DNA of 33,864 nucleotides from Aeromonas caviae (GTDB lineage Bacteria > Pseudomonadota > Gammaproteobacteria > Enterobacterales > Aeromonadaceae). The stretch lies in contig NZ_CDBK01000011.1 in assembly GCF_000819785.1 (NCBI RefSeq), positions 1 through 33,864 of the forward strand, given 5' to 3'. The notes under the pieces are model-generated. The model ran no database searches. It was given only the letters and a program-made list of their open reading frames with translations, and was not told where the DNA came from. Shown piece after piece: positions 7,724 to 16,530 of this stretch. Within the stretch, counting starts at the first letter, position 1. Every line of letters begins with the position of its first letter. A program made the translations under genes and the position numbers.

Positions 7724-8902
7724 CTAGAACAGTACTTCTACCCGGGCTGCCACCGTTTTGGCCTGCTCCACGGCTTCCTGGCAATCCTGCCCACGGGCGA
7801 GCGCCACCCCGAGGCGACGACGACCGGCGATCTCCGGCTTGCCAAAGAGACGCAACTGGGCTCCGGGCACCAGGGCCAGTGCCTCACCAATCCCCTGATA
7901 GCGGATATCCTGGCTGTGGCCTTCCCGCAGCACCACGGCAGAGGCGCTCGGGCCGTACTGGGTGATGGTGCCGACGGGCAGCCCCAGGATGGCGCGCACG
8001 TGCAGGGCGAACTCGGAGAGATCCTGGGAGATCAGGGTCACCATGCCGGTGTCGTGGGGGCGGGGGGAGACTTCGCTGAACCACACCTCGTCGCCCCTGA
8101 TGAAGAGCTCGACCCCGAACAGACCATAGCCGCCAAGGGCTTCGACCACCTTGGCCGCCACCTCCTTGGAGCGGGCCAGGGCCAGCTCGCTCATGGCCTG
8201 GGGCTGCCAGGACTCGCGGTAGTCGCCATCCTCCTGACGATGGCCGATAGGCTCGCAGAAGTGGATGCCATCGACGGCGCGCACCGTGAGCAGGGTGATC
8301 TCGTACTCGAAAGGAACGAAGCCTTCGACAATCACCTTGCCACGACCGGCACGGCCCCCCTCCTGGGCATAGGTCCAGCTTTCATCCAGCCTGGCGAGAT
8401 CGCGCAGCAGGCTCTGCCCCTTGCCGGAGGAGCTCATCACCGGTTTGACCACGCAGGGGAGGCCGATGGCCTCGACGGCGGCCACAAACTCCTCCTTGCT
8501 CTGGGCAAAGCGGTAGGCAGAGGTGGGCAGCCCCAGGGTTTCGGCGGCGAGGCGACGGATCCCCTCCCGGTTCATGGTGAGCTGGGTGGCGCGGGCATTG
8601 GGCACCACCTTGACCCCTTCCTGCTCGAGGGCGGCCAGGGTGTCGGTGGCGATGGCTTCAATCTCGGGGATGATGAGGTCGGGCTTGACCTCGGCCACCA
8701 GGGCGCGCAGGGCGGCACCATCCAGCATGTCCAGCACGCGGGCCTGGTGGGCCACCTGCATGGCGGGGGCGTTGGCATAGCGGTCGGCGGCGATCACCTC
8801 GATACCGAGCCGCTGCAGCTCGATGGCGACCTCCTTGCCGAGTTCGCCTGATCCCAGCAGCAGGGCGCGGGTCGCAGTGGGGCGGGTGGCGGTTCCAAAC
8901 AT
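7724..8902 (-). CDS. purT: Formate-dependent phosphoribosylglycinamide formyltransferase (GAR transformylase 2)
   Basis: Uses formate and ATP to formylate GAR in purine synthesis, the folate-independent alternative to PurN. It is 392 residues, the same length as E. coli PurT. The preATP-grasp domain begins with [15 protein letters not shown], the ATP-grasp core contains [12 protein letters not shown] and [13 protein letters not shown], and [13 protein letters not shown] supplies metal/ATP ligands. The ATG at 8902 has AGGAG eight bases upstream and matches the homologue's start. A single gene with a terminator before hxpB; no convincing PurR operator was seen immediately upstream. Confidence 0.96.
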   Translation of the reverse strand: MFGTATRPTATRALLLGSGELGKEVAIELQRLGIEVIAADRYANAPAMQVAHQARVLDMLDGAALRALVAEVKPDLIIPEIEAIATDTLAALEQEGVKVVPNARATQLTMNREGIRRLAAETLGLPTSAYRFAQSKEEFVAAVEAIGLPCVVKPVMSSSGKGQSLLRDLARLDESWTYAQEGGRAGRGKVIVEGFVPFEYEITLLTVRAVDGIHFCEPIGHRQEDGDYRESWQPQAMSELALARSKEVAAKVVEALGGYGLFGVELFIRGDEVWFSEVSPRPHDTGMVTLISQDLSEFALHVRAILGLPVGTITQYGPSASAVVLREGHSQDIRYQGIGEALALVPGAQLRLFGKPEIAGRRRLGVALARGQDCQEAVEQAKTVAARVEVLF

Positions 8903-8948
8903 CTGATCTCTCCTGAGGTCGGTGGTCAGCAGGGCTGATCCGGGTGAG

Positions 8949-8977
8949 CAAAAAAAGAGGCACGCATGGCGTACCTC
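8949..8977 (-). terminator. Rho-independent terminator of the EamA gene
   Basis: On the minus strand, arms GAGGTACGC and GCGTGCCTC (one mismatch) around CAT, followed by a long T run. The stem begins inside the stop codon of the EamA gene at 8976-8978. Confidence 0.82.
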
Positions 8978-9866
8978 AGGAAGTGGGTGGGTGGGCGCGC
9001 TGCTCCAGATGGGTGAGCAGGGTGATGGCGCCGATGATGATGGCCGCCCCCAGCCACAAGCGACCGGGGGGCGCCCAGCCAAATACCAGCCAGCCGGCCA
9101 GCACGTTCATGGGCAGCTTGGCAAAATCAAAAGGTTGCACGAAGGAGGCCTCCGCCACGCTGTAGGCGCGGGCGATGGACATCTGGGCCAGTGCCGACAG
9201 TACGCCCGAGGCGGCCACCAGCAGCCACTGGGTTTCGCTCAGCCACTGCCATTCAGGGATCGCCAGCATGGCGTTGAACGGGGTGCTGAAGACGAGCAGG
9301 TAGACGACGATGGTGTGGGACGACTCGCTGGCTGCCTGATAGCGCACCAGCAAGGAGTAGCCTGCCCAGAAGAGGGCGGCCGCCACCGGCAGCAGGGAGG
9401 CCAGGGTGAAGTCGTCGGTCCAGGGTGCCAGGATCAGCATGGCGCCGACAAACCCCGCCAGGGTCGCGAAAATGCGGGCCCGGCTCACCTGCTCTTTGAG
9501 AAAGAGGGCTGATCCCAGGGTGGCAAACAGGGGGGAGGTCATCAAGAGCGCGATTCCCTGCCAGATGGGGACGGGGACCGCCAGGGCCCAGAGCCAAAAC
9601 TGGATGCCGGTCACCGCAAGGGCGACCCGCAGCAGGTGCAGGCGCAGCTGGTTCGTCATCAGGGACTGGCGCAGACCGTGGCGCACCAGCCAGGGCAGCA
9701 GGCAGACCAGGGCTATCAGATATTGGTGAAAGGCGACCTGGGTCGAGGGGAGGCCGAGCTTGAAGCTGACATACTGGCTCAGGCTGTTGACGGCGGCGAA
9801 GCAGAGGCCTGCCACCATCATCCAGACGGCGCCGGCAAAGGGGGAGTGCCTGCGGGAGGAGGTCAT
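8976..9866 (-). CDS. EamA/DMT family inner-membrane transporter
   Basis: A 296-residue protein with about ten hydrophobic helices arranged as two EamA repeats (roughly residues 10-140 and 150-288), the drug/metabolite transporter pattern. Recognisable blocks are [20 protein letters not shown] at the end of repeat one and [21 protein letters not shown] in repeat two. Substrate is not predictable; relatives export amino acids or take up S-adenosylmethionine. The ATG at 9866 has only a weak ribosome site, so a slightly different start is possible. It lies upstream of purT on the same strand, but a terminator separates them. Confidence 0.85.
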   Translation of the reverse strand: MTSSRRHSPFAGAVWMMVAGLCFAAVNSLSQYVSFKLGLPSTQVAFHQYLIALVCLLPWLVRHGLRQSLMTNQLRLHLLRVALAVTGIQFWLWALAVPVPIWQGIALLMTSPLFATLGSALFLKEQVSRARIFATLAGFVGAMLILAPWTDDFTLASLLPVAAALFWAGYSLLVRYQAASESSHTIVVYLLVFSTPFNAMLAIPEWQWLSETQWLLVAASGVLSALAQMSIARAYSVAEASFVQPFDFAKLPMNVLAGWLVFGWAPPGRLWLGAAIIIGAITLLTHLEQRAHPPTS

Positions 9867-10092
9867 GAGATCCGGATCACGTACAAAAAGTGCGGCGGAT
9901 CATAACGGCAATCGTTTGTCATGCCAAGGGTGCGGAGTTTGATGAGCCCCTCTCTGCCGAGGAAATGCACAGACATCAAATTTTTTGAATGACTTGAGCA
10001 TCTATTTTCGCTATCAGGCTTTAATGCCAGTCTTTATAGTGACCTCCATCGACAGCCTGGCTGTTCAATTGACAATCAAATGGAGTTTCACC

Positions 10093-10680
10093 ATGGCCAA
10101 TATCCTCGTTCTGAAGTCCAGCATCCTGGGCCAGTATTCCCAATCCAACGCCCTGATCGACGGCTACCTGGCCGAGCGCCAGGGTGACACCATCCAGGTA
10201 CGCGATCTGGCGAGCCTGAACCTGCCGGTGCTGGACGGCGAACTGGCCATGGGCCTGCGTGGTGGCGAGAACCTGAACGAGCGTCAGCAAGCGGTGCTGG
10301 CCCAGTCCGACGAGCTGGTCGCCGAGCTCAAGGCGAGCGATCTGGTGATCATCGCGGCCCCCATGTACAACTTCAACATCCCGACCCAGCTGAAAAACTG
10401 GATCGATCTGGTGGCCCGTGCCGGCGTGACCTTCCGTTACACCGAGACCGGTCCGGTCGGCCTGGTGGAGAACACCCGCGCCCTGGTGGTCAGCCCCCGT
10501 GGCGGCATGCACGTGGGCAATGCCACCGACCTGGTGACCCCCTACATGCGTACCGTGCTGGGCTTCATCGGCATCAACGAAGTGGACTTCATCTATGCCG
10601 AAGGCATGGGCATGGGGCCGGAGGCGCAAGCCAAGGGGATCGAGCAGGCCAAGGAGCAGCTGGAAACCCTGGCTTACTGA
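10093..10680 (+). CDS. azoR: FMN-dependent NADH:quinone oxidoreductase / azoreductase
   Basis: A flavodoxin-like homodimeric enzyme that reduces quinones and azo compounds using NADH, 195 residues. Seen are the N-terminal phosphate-binding segment [13 protein letters not shown], the FMN contact [17 protein letters not shown], and SPRGG, all typical of AzoR. The ATG at 10093 follows GGAG at nine bases; a reading from 9985 would add 36 unrelated residues. It is monocistronic, with a strong terminator just after the stop. The upstream 226 bases hold no other gene. Confidence 0.95.
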   Translation: MANILVLKSSILGQYSQSNALIDGYLAERQGDTIQVRDLASLNLPVLDGELAMGLRGGENLNERQQAVLAQSDELVAELKASDLVIIAAPMYNFNIPTQLKNWIDLVARAGVTFRYTETGPVGLVENTRALVVSPRGGMHVGNATDLVTPYMRTVLGFIGINEVDFIYAEGMGMGPEAQAKGIEQAKEQLETLAY

Positions 10681-10712
10681 TGCGACTCGGGGTCTTGGCC
10701 CCCAGTATTCTG

Positions 10713-10751
10713 AAACAACAACGCAGCCCTCGGGCTGCGTTGTTGTTTTTG
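10713..10751 (+). terminator. Strong bidirectional terminator after azoR
   Basis: A long stem (AACAACGCAGCCC with its complement) around a tiny TC/CTCG loop, followed by a T run; the other strand also ends in T-rich sequence. It separates azoR from the convergent small membrane-protein gene. Confidence 0.9.
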
Positions 10752-10775
10752 GGCAGGCATCACGCTCTGGCGTCG

Positions 10776-10955
10776 TTATTCGCGCAGGAAGTGGCGACAG
10801 CCGCTGCCGACCATCAGAAAGACCGCCACCAGGGAGGCCAGCAGCAGGGTGGTGAGCCACTGCTCGGCGCTGCTGGGGACCTGGGGGAGGAAGAGGCTGA
10901 TCACCAGCAATGTGCAGAGGGTGATCAGGCTGGTTGGTCGAATGAGGCGCATCAT
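10776..10955 (-). CDS. Putative 59-residue membrane protein
   Basis: No family recognised. The start is the ATG at 10955 (a second ATG follows at once), with AAGGA six bases upstream; the stop is TAA. The protein has a basic N-terminus (MMRLIRP), a hydrophobic segment at about 8-24, a short polar turn with EQW near 31-33, a second hydrophobic segment at about 34-50, and a basic tail CRHFLRE. This is a two-helix hairpin with positive ends. It is convergent with azoR and shares its terminator. The ribosome site and terminator position argue it is real; codons alone do not prove it. Confidence 0.6.
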   Translation of the reverse strand: MMRLIRPTSLITLCTLLVISLFLPQVPSSAEQWLTTLLLASLVAVFLMVGSGCRHFLRE

Positions 10956-11116
10956 GGGTCATCCTTGGCTGCGGGTGGTGAACGAGAGGCTAACCGCGGT
11001 CTGTGACAACAAGATGTATCCATACCTCTTGCGAAGATCAACTGACCGGGTAGCCACCACCTTAGCAGCTTTTGTCGACGGAGCCAGCGGCATGGGTCGG
11101 GTTGTGATCCGGATCC

Positions 11117-11305
11117 CTATCTGAACTGCTTCTGATCTTCCTGATAGTGAAAATCGCCACTGGCCAGCCTGGCAACCAGGGCCTCTTGATCGAGATCCTG
11201 CGCCCGGCAGAGATCATCGAGATCCTCGTAGTGATCACGCAGCTGCATGTTGACCAGGCTCAGCAGCATGTTGACATCCATGGTGGCAAAGTTGTTCAGC
11301 TTCAT
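11117..11305 (-). CDS. DUF4250 domain protein
   Basis: A 62-residue protein resembling DUF4250: MLLSLVNMQLRDHYEDLDDLC followed by a D.EAL..RLAS segment and Y.EDQ.QF at the C-terminus. Function unknown; the middle looks like a small helix-turn-helix. Its ATG overlaps the TGA of the MarR gene by four bases (ATGA), so the two are translationally coupled and probably function together. Confidence 0.8.
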   Translation of the reverse strand: MKLNNFATMDVNMLLSLVNMQLRDHYEDLDDLCRAQDLDQEALVARLASGDFHYQEDQKQFR

Positions 11306-11772
11306 GAGGGTTGCTCGTTGTCCAGCAGGTGAAGTTGTTCGATGGCATCGCTGACGCTCTGCAGGTGCAGGCGAATGCTCTGGCGCGCCTCGGCCGGCAG
11401 ATAGTCGGTGAGGGTGTGCTGCCAGCTTCCCGCCTCCGTCTTGAGCTGCTGGAACAGGGTGAGCCCCGCCGGGGTGAAGGAGACCAGGCTGATGCGCTTG
11501 TCCTGCACGCTGTTCTCGGTGAACAGGATGCCTTTCTCCACCAGACGATGGATCTCGCGGGAGATCCGTACCTTGTCCATGCCGCTAGCCTCCACCAGCT
11601 CCTTCTGGCTGATGGGGTAGTGGGGGCCGAGCACCATCATCAGGCGCCACTGGGGCACGGTGAGTTGGTACCGCTGCTGATAAAACTGTTCAAAGGTATC
11701 GCGCACCATCTCAGCGGCGTGAACCAGCTGATAAGGAGGGTAGTGCGCGAGCAGCTCAATGATCTTCGACAT
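11302..11772 (-). CDS. MarR family transcriptional regulator
   Basis: A 156-residue winged-helix regulator. The recognition part reads ISQKELVEASGMDKVRISREIHRLVEKG, followed by the wing with NSVQDKRISLVSFTPAG, the standard MarR layout. The ATG at 11772 has AGGA seven bases upstream; longer readings to 11868 add residues with no family match. It is first gene of a pair with DUF4250 (4-base overlap). Targets and ligand cannot be inferred. Confidence 0.9.
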   Translation of the reverse strand: MSKIIELLAHYPPYQLVHAAEMVRDTFEQFYQQRYQLTVPQWRLMMVLGPHYPISQKELVEASGMDKVRISREIHRLVEKGILFTENSVQDKRISLVSFTPAGLTLFQQLKTEAGSWQHTLTDYLPAEARQSIRLHLQSVSDAIEQLHLLDNEQPS

Positions 11773-11871
11773 ATGACATCCTGCTGTGGCGGCTGCATCG
11801 GGTGCAGTTTCTCTTGATACTTTGGCCTTGATGATACGTAACACAGGGGCATTTGTCTGACCAGTCACCAG

Positions 11872-11891
11872 AAAAATGTGCGTTTGCGCAC
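11872..11891 (-). terminator. Probable terminator of the UPF0149-type gene
   Basis: Minus-strand stem GTGCG/CGCAC with a CAAA loop, followed by A and five T residues, 32 bases after the stop of the gene ending at 11923. The stem is short, so efficiency is uncertain. Confidence 0.55.
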
Positions 11892-11922
11892 GTGTTCTGT
11901 CATCGAATCGGCAATTGGGGTC

Positions 11923-13155
11923 TCAACTGGCCTGCTTGCCCGCACTCTTTCGCAGCCATATCAAGGCGTTGTGGGTCAGCCAGGCTTCGCGACTCTGCAA
12001 GGCGTAGAGCGCCGCCTCGTCACGGCTGCCTCCCTGCCAGCGGCGAGGCTCCTGCTTGGGCAAGCGGCGCTGGCCCAGCAAAGTGGCGGGCACATGGGGA
12101 TTGACCCCCATTGCCGCCGCCAGATGAGGGCGCGCCGCCGCTTCCCCTTCGCAGACAAAGCTCATCAAGGCCTTGTTGTAGAGCAGCCAGCAGGAGGCTT
12201 CATCAAAGCGCACCAGCAGTTGTTGCAGGGCATCCCACTCCCCTTGCCAGGCATAGAGGGTGGAGAGGGGGTGGCGGCAAGCGGGCTCGTCGGCGCGGCA
12301 GAGGGCGAGCAGGGCCAGGTACTCATCCCGAGCCTGCCCAAGCTGCCCAAGTCGCAGCAGGCAATCGGCTCGACCGGCCCTGGCCGCGATCAGAGGGCGT
12401 GCCTCGGGGACCTGCCAGCCATGGCCCGCGTGGGTTTGCCAGAATGCCTCATCGAACAGGAGGTTGGCATCGGCAATGATGCGCTCGAACCAGCCAAGGC
12501 GAGCGAAGGGATCGCGGCTCTCTGCCGCCAGCTCGAACCACTGCTGCCACTGGCGAGTCTGCTCGTTGTCCAGGGACGGGCTCTCTTCAGGTTCGGCCTC
12601 GTAGTGATCCTGGCCGAGCAGGAGGTTGAGGGCCGTCTTCATCTGCTGGCGTTGACGCTTGCAAAAATCGAGGAAGGGGAGCTCGCTGGCCGCAGCCTGG
12701 TGCAGCATCATGGCCATGGGCTTGTCGCGAAACAGGCAGAGCTCGGCCACCAGGCTGAAGCGATGGCGGGTCGCCGGATCGTTCAGATCGGTCGGCGCCG
12801 GCCAGCAGGCCACCCCCTGACTGAAGCCATAGCTCCATTGGCCCAGAGGATGGCGCTTGTCAAACACCTGCTCCGGGTTGTCGGTAGAGAGGCGACATTG
12901 GCTCGGCAGGGCCAGCTGCGCGTCGTCGGCCTGGGCTTCCAGCTCGGCGATCAGGTGATGCAGCGCCTCGGCACTCTTCTCGTCCAGCGCTGCATCATGA
13001 GGCAGCAGGCCGGCCAGCGGATCTTGCCAGTCGGGGGCAACGGGCCCCGTTAGACGGGCGCACAGGAAGCCGTGCAGGGCGGGGTAACTCATCTCCTGCT
13101 GGCTGTGGGTCTGGATCCATTGATTGAGATGACGGGTACGAGTGGCTGGGTTCAT
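11923..13155 (-). CDS. UPF0149-type protein with TPR/ST7-like C-terminal half
   Basis: A 410-residue protein. The N-terminal ~180 residues resemble UPF0149 (YgfB/YecA): ALHGFLCARLTGP near residue 26, then an acidic helical region and WSYGFSQG, the usual second block. The C-terminal half looks like helical repeats: AGRADCLLRLGQLGQARDEY is TPR-like, and the end has GVNPHVPATLLGQRRLP and an EAALYA......W segment, which resembles the C-terminus of ST7-type proteins. The ATG at 13155 gives MNPATRTRHL; the ribosome site is AGGAAG. It is a single gene before a terminator. Role unknown; the combination suggests a protein-interaction scaffold (inference). Confidence 0.72.
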   Translation of the reverse strand: MNPATRTRHLNQWIQTHSQQEMSYPALHGFLCARLTGPVAPDWQDPLAGLLPHDAALDEKSAEALHHLIAELEAQADDAQLALPSQCRLSTDNPEQVFDKRHPLGQWSYGFSQGVACWPAPTDLNDPATRHRFSLVAELCLFRDKPMAMMLHQAAASELPFLDFCKRQRQQMKTALNLLLGQDHYEAEPEESPSLDNEQTRQWQQWFELAAESRDPFARLGWFERIIADANLLFDEAFWQTHAGHGWQVPEARPLIAARAGRADCLLRLGQLGQARDEYLALLALCRADEPACRHPLSTLYAWQGEWDALQQLLVRFDEASCWLLYNKALMSFVCEGEAAARPHLAAAMGVNPHVPATLLGQRRLPKQEPRRWQGGSRDEAALYALQSREAWLTHNALIWLRKSAGKQAS

Positions 13156-13444
13156 CGGCGCTTCCTCTGGATTTGACGGCCGCGAAGTCTACCTAAAAGT
13201 GGGGTTATTTGCAGCAAAGGGGAAACTGAATGCTGCTAATATCGTCAATCTGGCCGCCCGGGAGCGGGAAAAGAGGTCAGACACAGGGGGGAGGGGCTAG
13301 GTCCTGCTGCCGCTCTGGGGTAACATGCGCGCCTGCATGACATAAATCGGCCCCGTCCTCTCTCATCCGACGGCGGCGATGCACCTCTATATGACGGGTC
13401 TTCCATGAGATGGGCCCATCCGGATATTGAAAGAAGAGATCACC

Positions 13445-14296
13445 ATGTTACAGATTGGCAAGATGAACACCCTGACCGTCGTCGAGATCGAGGAGCGCGG
13501 CGCCTGGCTGGCGGCGGGGGAATACGGCGAGCTGCTGCTGCCCAGGCGCCAGTTGCCGGAAGGCGTCGCCGAGGAGAGCGAGGTGTCCGTCTTCCTCTAT
13601 CTGGATGCGGATTGCGAGCCGGTGATCACCACCGACAAGCCCTTCGCCATGGTGGGGGACATCGTCGGTCTCAAGGTGGTCAACGCCAACAAGATTGGTG
13701 CCTTCCTCGACTGGGGCATGAAAAAGGATCTCTTCGTACCAAGCCGCGAGCAGAACAAGCCGATGCAGGTGGGCCATGTCTATCTGGTGCACCTGATGCT
13801 GGACAACGAAGGGCGCATGGTCGGCACCAGCCGTCTGGAGCGCTTCCTGCGCATCGACCCTCCTTTCAAGAGCGGTGACGAGGTGACGGTGCTGCCGGGG
13901 GAGCACACCCCCCTTGGCATCAAGGCCGTGGTCAATGGCCAGTACGCCGGCATGCTGTTCAAGAACGAGGTGTTCGGCCGCGTGATGACGGGCCGACCGC
14001 TGACCGCCTGGGTCAAGCAGGTGCGCGAAGATGGCAAGCTGGACCTGACCCTGCAAAAGCCGGGGCTGGCCCGGATGGATGACGCCGGCGCACGCATTCT
14101 GCTGCGCCTGCAAAAGCAGGGGGGCAGCCTTGCGGTGGGAGACAAGAGCGATCCTGACGTCATCTACAAGATGTTCAGCATGAGCAAGGGCACCTTCAAG
14201 AAAGCGATCGGCGGCCTTTACAAGCAGGGCAAGATCGTCATCGAGGAGCACAGTATCCGCCTCGTGGGCTCCGACACGCCGGCAGGGGACGAATAA
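13445..14296 (+). CDS. S1-like RNA-binding protein of the CvfB/YitL family
   Basis: A 283-residue protein with several S1-type beta-barrel segments followed by a C-terminal winged helix, the CvfB layout. Seen are the N-terminal GKMNTLTVVEIEERGAWL, an S1 block VVNANKIGAFLDWGMKKDLFVP, a third region with GQYAGMLFKNEVFG and DLTLQKP, and the C-terminal MSKGTFKKAIGGLYKQGKI winged helix. CvfB of Staphylococcus aureus affects virulence gene expression through RNA. The ATG at 13445 follows AAGAGA at good distance; an upstream TTG at 13427 is less likely. One base separates its stop from the next gene. Confidence 0.9.
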   Translation: MLQIGKMNTLTVVEIEERGAWLAAGEYGELLLPRRQLPEGVAEESEVSVFLYLDADCEPVITTDKPFAMVGDIVGLKVVNANKIGAFLDWGMKKDLFVPSREQNKPMQVGHVYLVHLMLDNEGRMVGTSRLERFLRIDPPFKSGDEVTVLPGEHTPLGIKAVVNGQYAGMLFKNEVFGRVMTGRPLTAWVKQVREDGKLDLTLQKPGLARMDDAGARILLRLQKQGGSLAVGDKSDPDVIYKMFSMSKGTFKKAIGGLYKQGKIVIEEHSIRLVGSDTPAGDE

Positions 14297-14297
14297 G

Positions 14298-14609
14298 GTG
14301 CCGAGTCCCTGCATCGGTGACTGCCGGGCCAAGGAGGGGCTCTGCCTCGGTTGTGGCCGCACCCTGACCGAGATAGGCCAGTGGTCCACCATGGACAGCG
14401 AGGCCCAGCTGGCCCGCATGGCCGAGCTCGATGGCTCTAAGAGCACCCATGCCTGCCCGGGCTGCGGCGAGCCGGCGTTCTGCGCCGTGTCGGCGGGGGA
14501 ACCCATCGAGCGCTGCTGGTGCAACCAGCTTCCCGCGTTGCCCATGAGCGATGCCAGCGCCTGCTGGTGTCGCCGCTGTCTGGCCAAGGCCATCGCGGCA
14601 CGCCCCTGA
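14298..14609 (+). CDS. DUF1289 / cysteine-rich CWC fusion protein
   Basis: A 103-residue protein starting with GTG at 14298, one base after the cvfB stop, with a GGGGA site inside the end of cvfB. The N-terminal ~40 residues are DUF1289: SPCIGDC, then CLGCGRTLTEIGQW. The C-terminal part has CPGC, PIERCWC and CWCRRCL, the cysteine-rich CWC domain. Together they give a protein with 11 Cys in two probable metal-binding modules. Coupling to a predicted RNA-binding protein suggests a shared role (inference). A strong terminator follows. Confidence 0.85.
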   Translation: MPSPCIGDCRAKEGLCLGCGRTLTEIGQWSTMDSEAQLARMAELDGSKSTHACPGCGEPAFCAVSAGEPIERCWCNQLPALPMSDASACWCRRCLAKAIAARP

Positions 14610-14630
14610 CTCGGGCAGCGCAAAAAACGA

Positions 14631-14655
14631 AAAAGGCGCCTGGGGCGCCTTTTCT
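14631..14655 (+). terminator. Bidirectional rho-independent terminator
   Basis: Perfect 10-bp stem AAAAGGCGCC/GGCGCCTTTT with a TGG loop and T runs on both strands. It lies between the DUF1289 gene and the convergent DUF440 gene, touching the latter's stop codon. Confidence 0.9.
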
Positions 14656-14978
14656 TATGCCTGTTGCTGGCGGTGCCAGCGGATATGCACGTCGTGCTCG
14701 CTCTGATCCCGGGGGAGCAGGAAGGTGGCGTAGATCACCTCGAATTCGTCCTGATGATCCAGCAAGCCGACCCAGACCTCGGCCCAACGTGCCATGTCCA
14801 CCGGCTCGCCGAGCTCGGTCGACCAGTCGGCATTGGGCAGGGTTGCCTCCACCGCGCCACGTTGCTCGAACTCGAGGGTGATGTCGACGATTTGTTCGGG
14901 GGCCAGCATGTCGGCGGCCTGCTCCAGAAACTGATCATAGGCCCACTCGACCAGCTGATCCGGGCTACGTTGTTCCAT
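14655..14978 (-). CDS. DUF440 (YciU/HI1450-like) putative dsDNA-mimic protein, divergent copy
   Basis: A 107-residue acidic protein. It aligns with the DUF440 family and with the second copy in this window (16024-16350) over its length: A.D.FLE.AADML.PE, EFE.RGA, DW, a WAEVWVGL block, and a C-terminal LL.RD....HIRW. H. influenzae HI1450 of this family binds HU-alpha and is thought to mimic DNA. The ATG at 14978 has GGAG eight bases upstream. It is the less canonical of the two copies (H.DEFEVIYATFLL instead of the usual E..DVFARILL). Role is by homology only. Confidence 0.78.
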   Translation of the reverse strand: MEQRSPDQLVEWAYDQFLEQAADMLAPEQIVDITLEFEQRGAVEATLPNADWSTELGEPVDMARWAEVWVGLLDHQDEFEVIYATFLLPRDQSEHDVHIRWHRQQQA

Positions 14979-15262
14979 GAAATCACTCCAGATACGTCCA
15001 GGTTCGCCACTTTAACAAGTATTGGGATGGGCAGCCAGCCCGGGGGCGGTGACGCCGTGCTGTCAAATGGCGGGATCAGGGGATAAGGTTAACAGAGCCG
15101 CCAGCAGGGGCGGCGTGACGGGGCGGCCTGGCAAGATGAAGCGACGACAGTACAGAAGGCAGATCAAGCGGCGGCGCGAAACCTGGTGGTGGCACTATCT
15201 GCCCCTTCATCGGGAAACCGTTGGCGGCCATCTGGGACCCGCCTCTGATCCGCAGGATGGCG

Positions 15263-16039
15263 CTACTCTGTGCCGTGGACCCGGTTCAGGGTGACTTGCC
15301 CGAGTTGACCCATCTGACGACGGATCCAGGCCGAGCGCTGTTGCACATAGGGTGAGGGGGGCTTGACCCGATAACGCCAGGGATTGGGCAGGGCGGCGGC
15401 GAGCAGGGAGGCCTCGTAGCGGGTGAGGCGTATCGCCGGTTTGCCGAAGTAGTGCCTGGCGGCCGCCTCGGCGCCATAGATGCCGGGTCCGAACTCCACG
15501 ATGTTGAGATACACCTCGAGAATGCGGGACTTGTCCCAGCCCAGCTCCATCAACAGGGTGAACCAGGCCTCTATCCCCTTGCGCAGGAAGCTGCGATCGC
15601 TCCACATGAAGAGGTTCTTGGCGGTCTGCTGGCTGAGGGTGCTGGCACCGCGCACCCGCCCGCTTTGCTGGTTGTGCCTGAGGGCCGAGCTGATGGCATC
15701 CATATCAAAACCGTGATGTTCGGCAAAGCGCTGATCCTCGGCGGCGATCACCGCCAGTTGCAGCTCCCGGGAAATCTGCTCAAGCGGCACCCAGTCGTGC
15801 TTCACCTCGGCCACCTTGGCAGGGGGAAACAGGGCGCGTTCGAGGCGCCAGGTCCACATGGGGGGGTCGATGAAGCGCAGCAGCGCGACCGAGACGATGG
15901 TGCTCGCAAAGGCGGCCAGCAGCAGCTTGCCGAGCCAGCCCAGCAGTCGCCGTCTGCGTGAAGGCCTCACGGGCGCGGGCCCGCCGTCCCAGTCATAGTG
16001 GCCAGGATCATCGGGATCCGGAATTATTGGGGCAGCCAT
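15263..16039 (-). CDS. mtgA: Monofunctional biosynthetic peptidoglycan transglycosylase
   Basis: Polymerises lipid II into glycan strands without transpeptidase activity (GT51). It is 258 residues: a proline-rich cytoplasmic N-terminus with a basic RRRRLL stop, one membrane anchor at about 35-56, then the GT51 domain. The catalytic Glu lies in IAAEDQRF, and [19 protein letters not shown]-type [12 protein letters not shown] and AALPNPWRY are the other signature blocks. The ATG at 16039 overlaps the end of the upstream DUF440 gene by 16 bases, so the two are probably cotranscribed; the ribosome site is weak and a later start is possible. Confidence 0.93.
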   Translation of the reverse strand: MAAPIIPDPDDPGHYDWDGGPAPVRPSRRRRLLGWLGKLLLAAFASTIVSVALLRFIDPPMWTWRLERALFPPAKVAEVKHDWVPLEQISRELQLAVIAAEDQRFAEHHGFDMDAISSALRHNQQSGRVRGASTLSQQTAKNLFMWSDRSFLRKGIEAWFTLLMELGWDKSRILEVYLNIVEFGPGIYGAEAAARHYFGKPAIRLTRYEASLLAAALPNPWRYRVKPPSPYVQQRSAWIRRQMGQLGQVTLNRVHGTE

Positions 16040-16350
16040 TCGATGTGGCAGAACTTCTCGTCGACGCGGCGGGAGAGCAGCATGCGGGCAAACAGGTGCT
16101 CGTACTCTTCTTGTTCGTTGCCAAGGCCGACCCAGATCTCGGCATAGTCGGCGTCGCTCACCTCAAATCCCACGTCGGCCGCCCAGTCGTCGGCGGGATC
16201 GGTCTCCGCCAGCAGGCCGCGGTCGTTGAACTCCTGATTGAAGCGGACGATCTCCTGCTCGGGCAGGTTGTCGGAGGCCAGCTCCATGAAGAGTTCGAGG
16301 GCGGTGTCGAGCAGTTCCTCGACGCTGTGCATTTCGTCATTCAAAGACAT
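16024..16350 (-). CDS. yciU: DUF440 (YciU/HI1450-like) putative dsDNA-mimic protein, canonical copy
   Basis: A 108-residue acidic protein close to E. coli Yci[43 protein letters not shown] and a C-terminal FCHIEWLPQ. The family member HI1450 presents a negatively charged, DNA-like surface. The ATG at 16350 has no strong ribosome site; a second ATG seven codons in is possible. Its 3' end overlaps mtgA by 16 bases. A paralogue lies about 1 kb downstream on the same strand beyond mtgA. Confidence 0.85.
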   Translation of the reverse strand: MSLNDEMHSVEELLDTALELFMELASDNLPEQEIVRFNQEFNDRGLLAETDPADDWAADVGFEVSDADYAEIWVGLGNEQEEYEHLFARMLLSRRVDEKFCHIEWLPQ

Positions 16351-16462
16351 AAAAGCCGTGTTCCAGATAAGGGGAGAGGGAAAGTCCGTCGGCAGCGCCT
16401 CGGGGTGCGCGGTATTCTAGCTGGCCCTGATGCCCTTGGCGAGATGCCGGGACGCCAGGCAT

Positions 16463-16493
16463 TAAAAAACCGGATCCTGGGAAAGGATCCGGT
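16463..16493 (-). terminator. Rho-independent terminator of minCDE
   Basis: On the minus strand a 10-bp perfect stem ACCGGATCCT/AGGATCCGGT with a 5-base loop is followed by six T residues. It lies 38 bases after the minE stop. Confidence 0.9.
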
Positions 16494-16530
16494 CTTCATT
16501 GGGGGAAGGGGTCGCGCATGGTGCGTCAGC

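Noticed and set aside
7526..8851. 441-residue plus-strand frame opposite purT
   Set aside because: Antisense shadow; purT is certain on the other strand.
15136..15294. 52-residue basic ORF (MKRRQYRRQIKRRRE...) after the DUF440 gene
   Set aside because: No convincing ribosome site, overlaps the mtgA 3' end, and no recognised homologue; kept only as a possibility.
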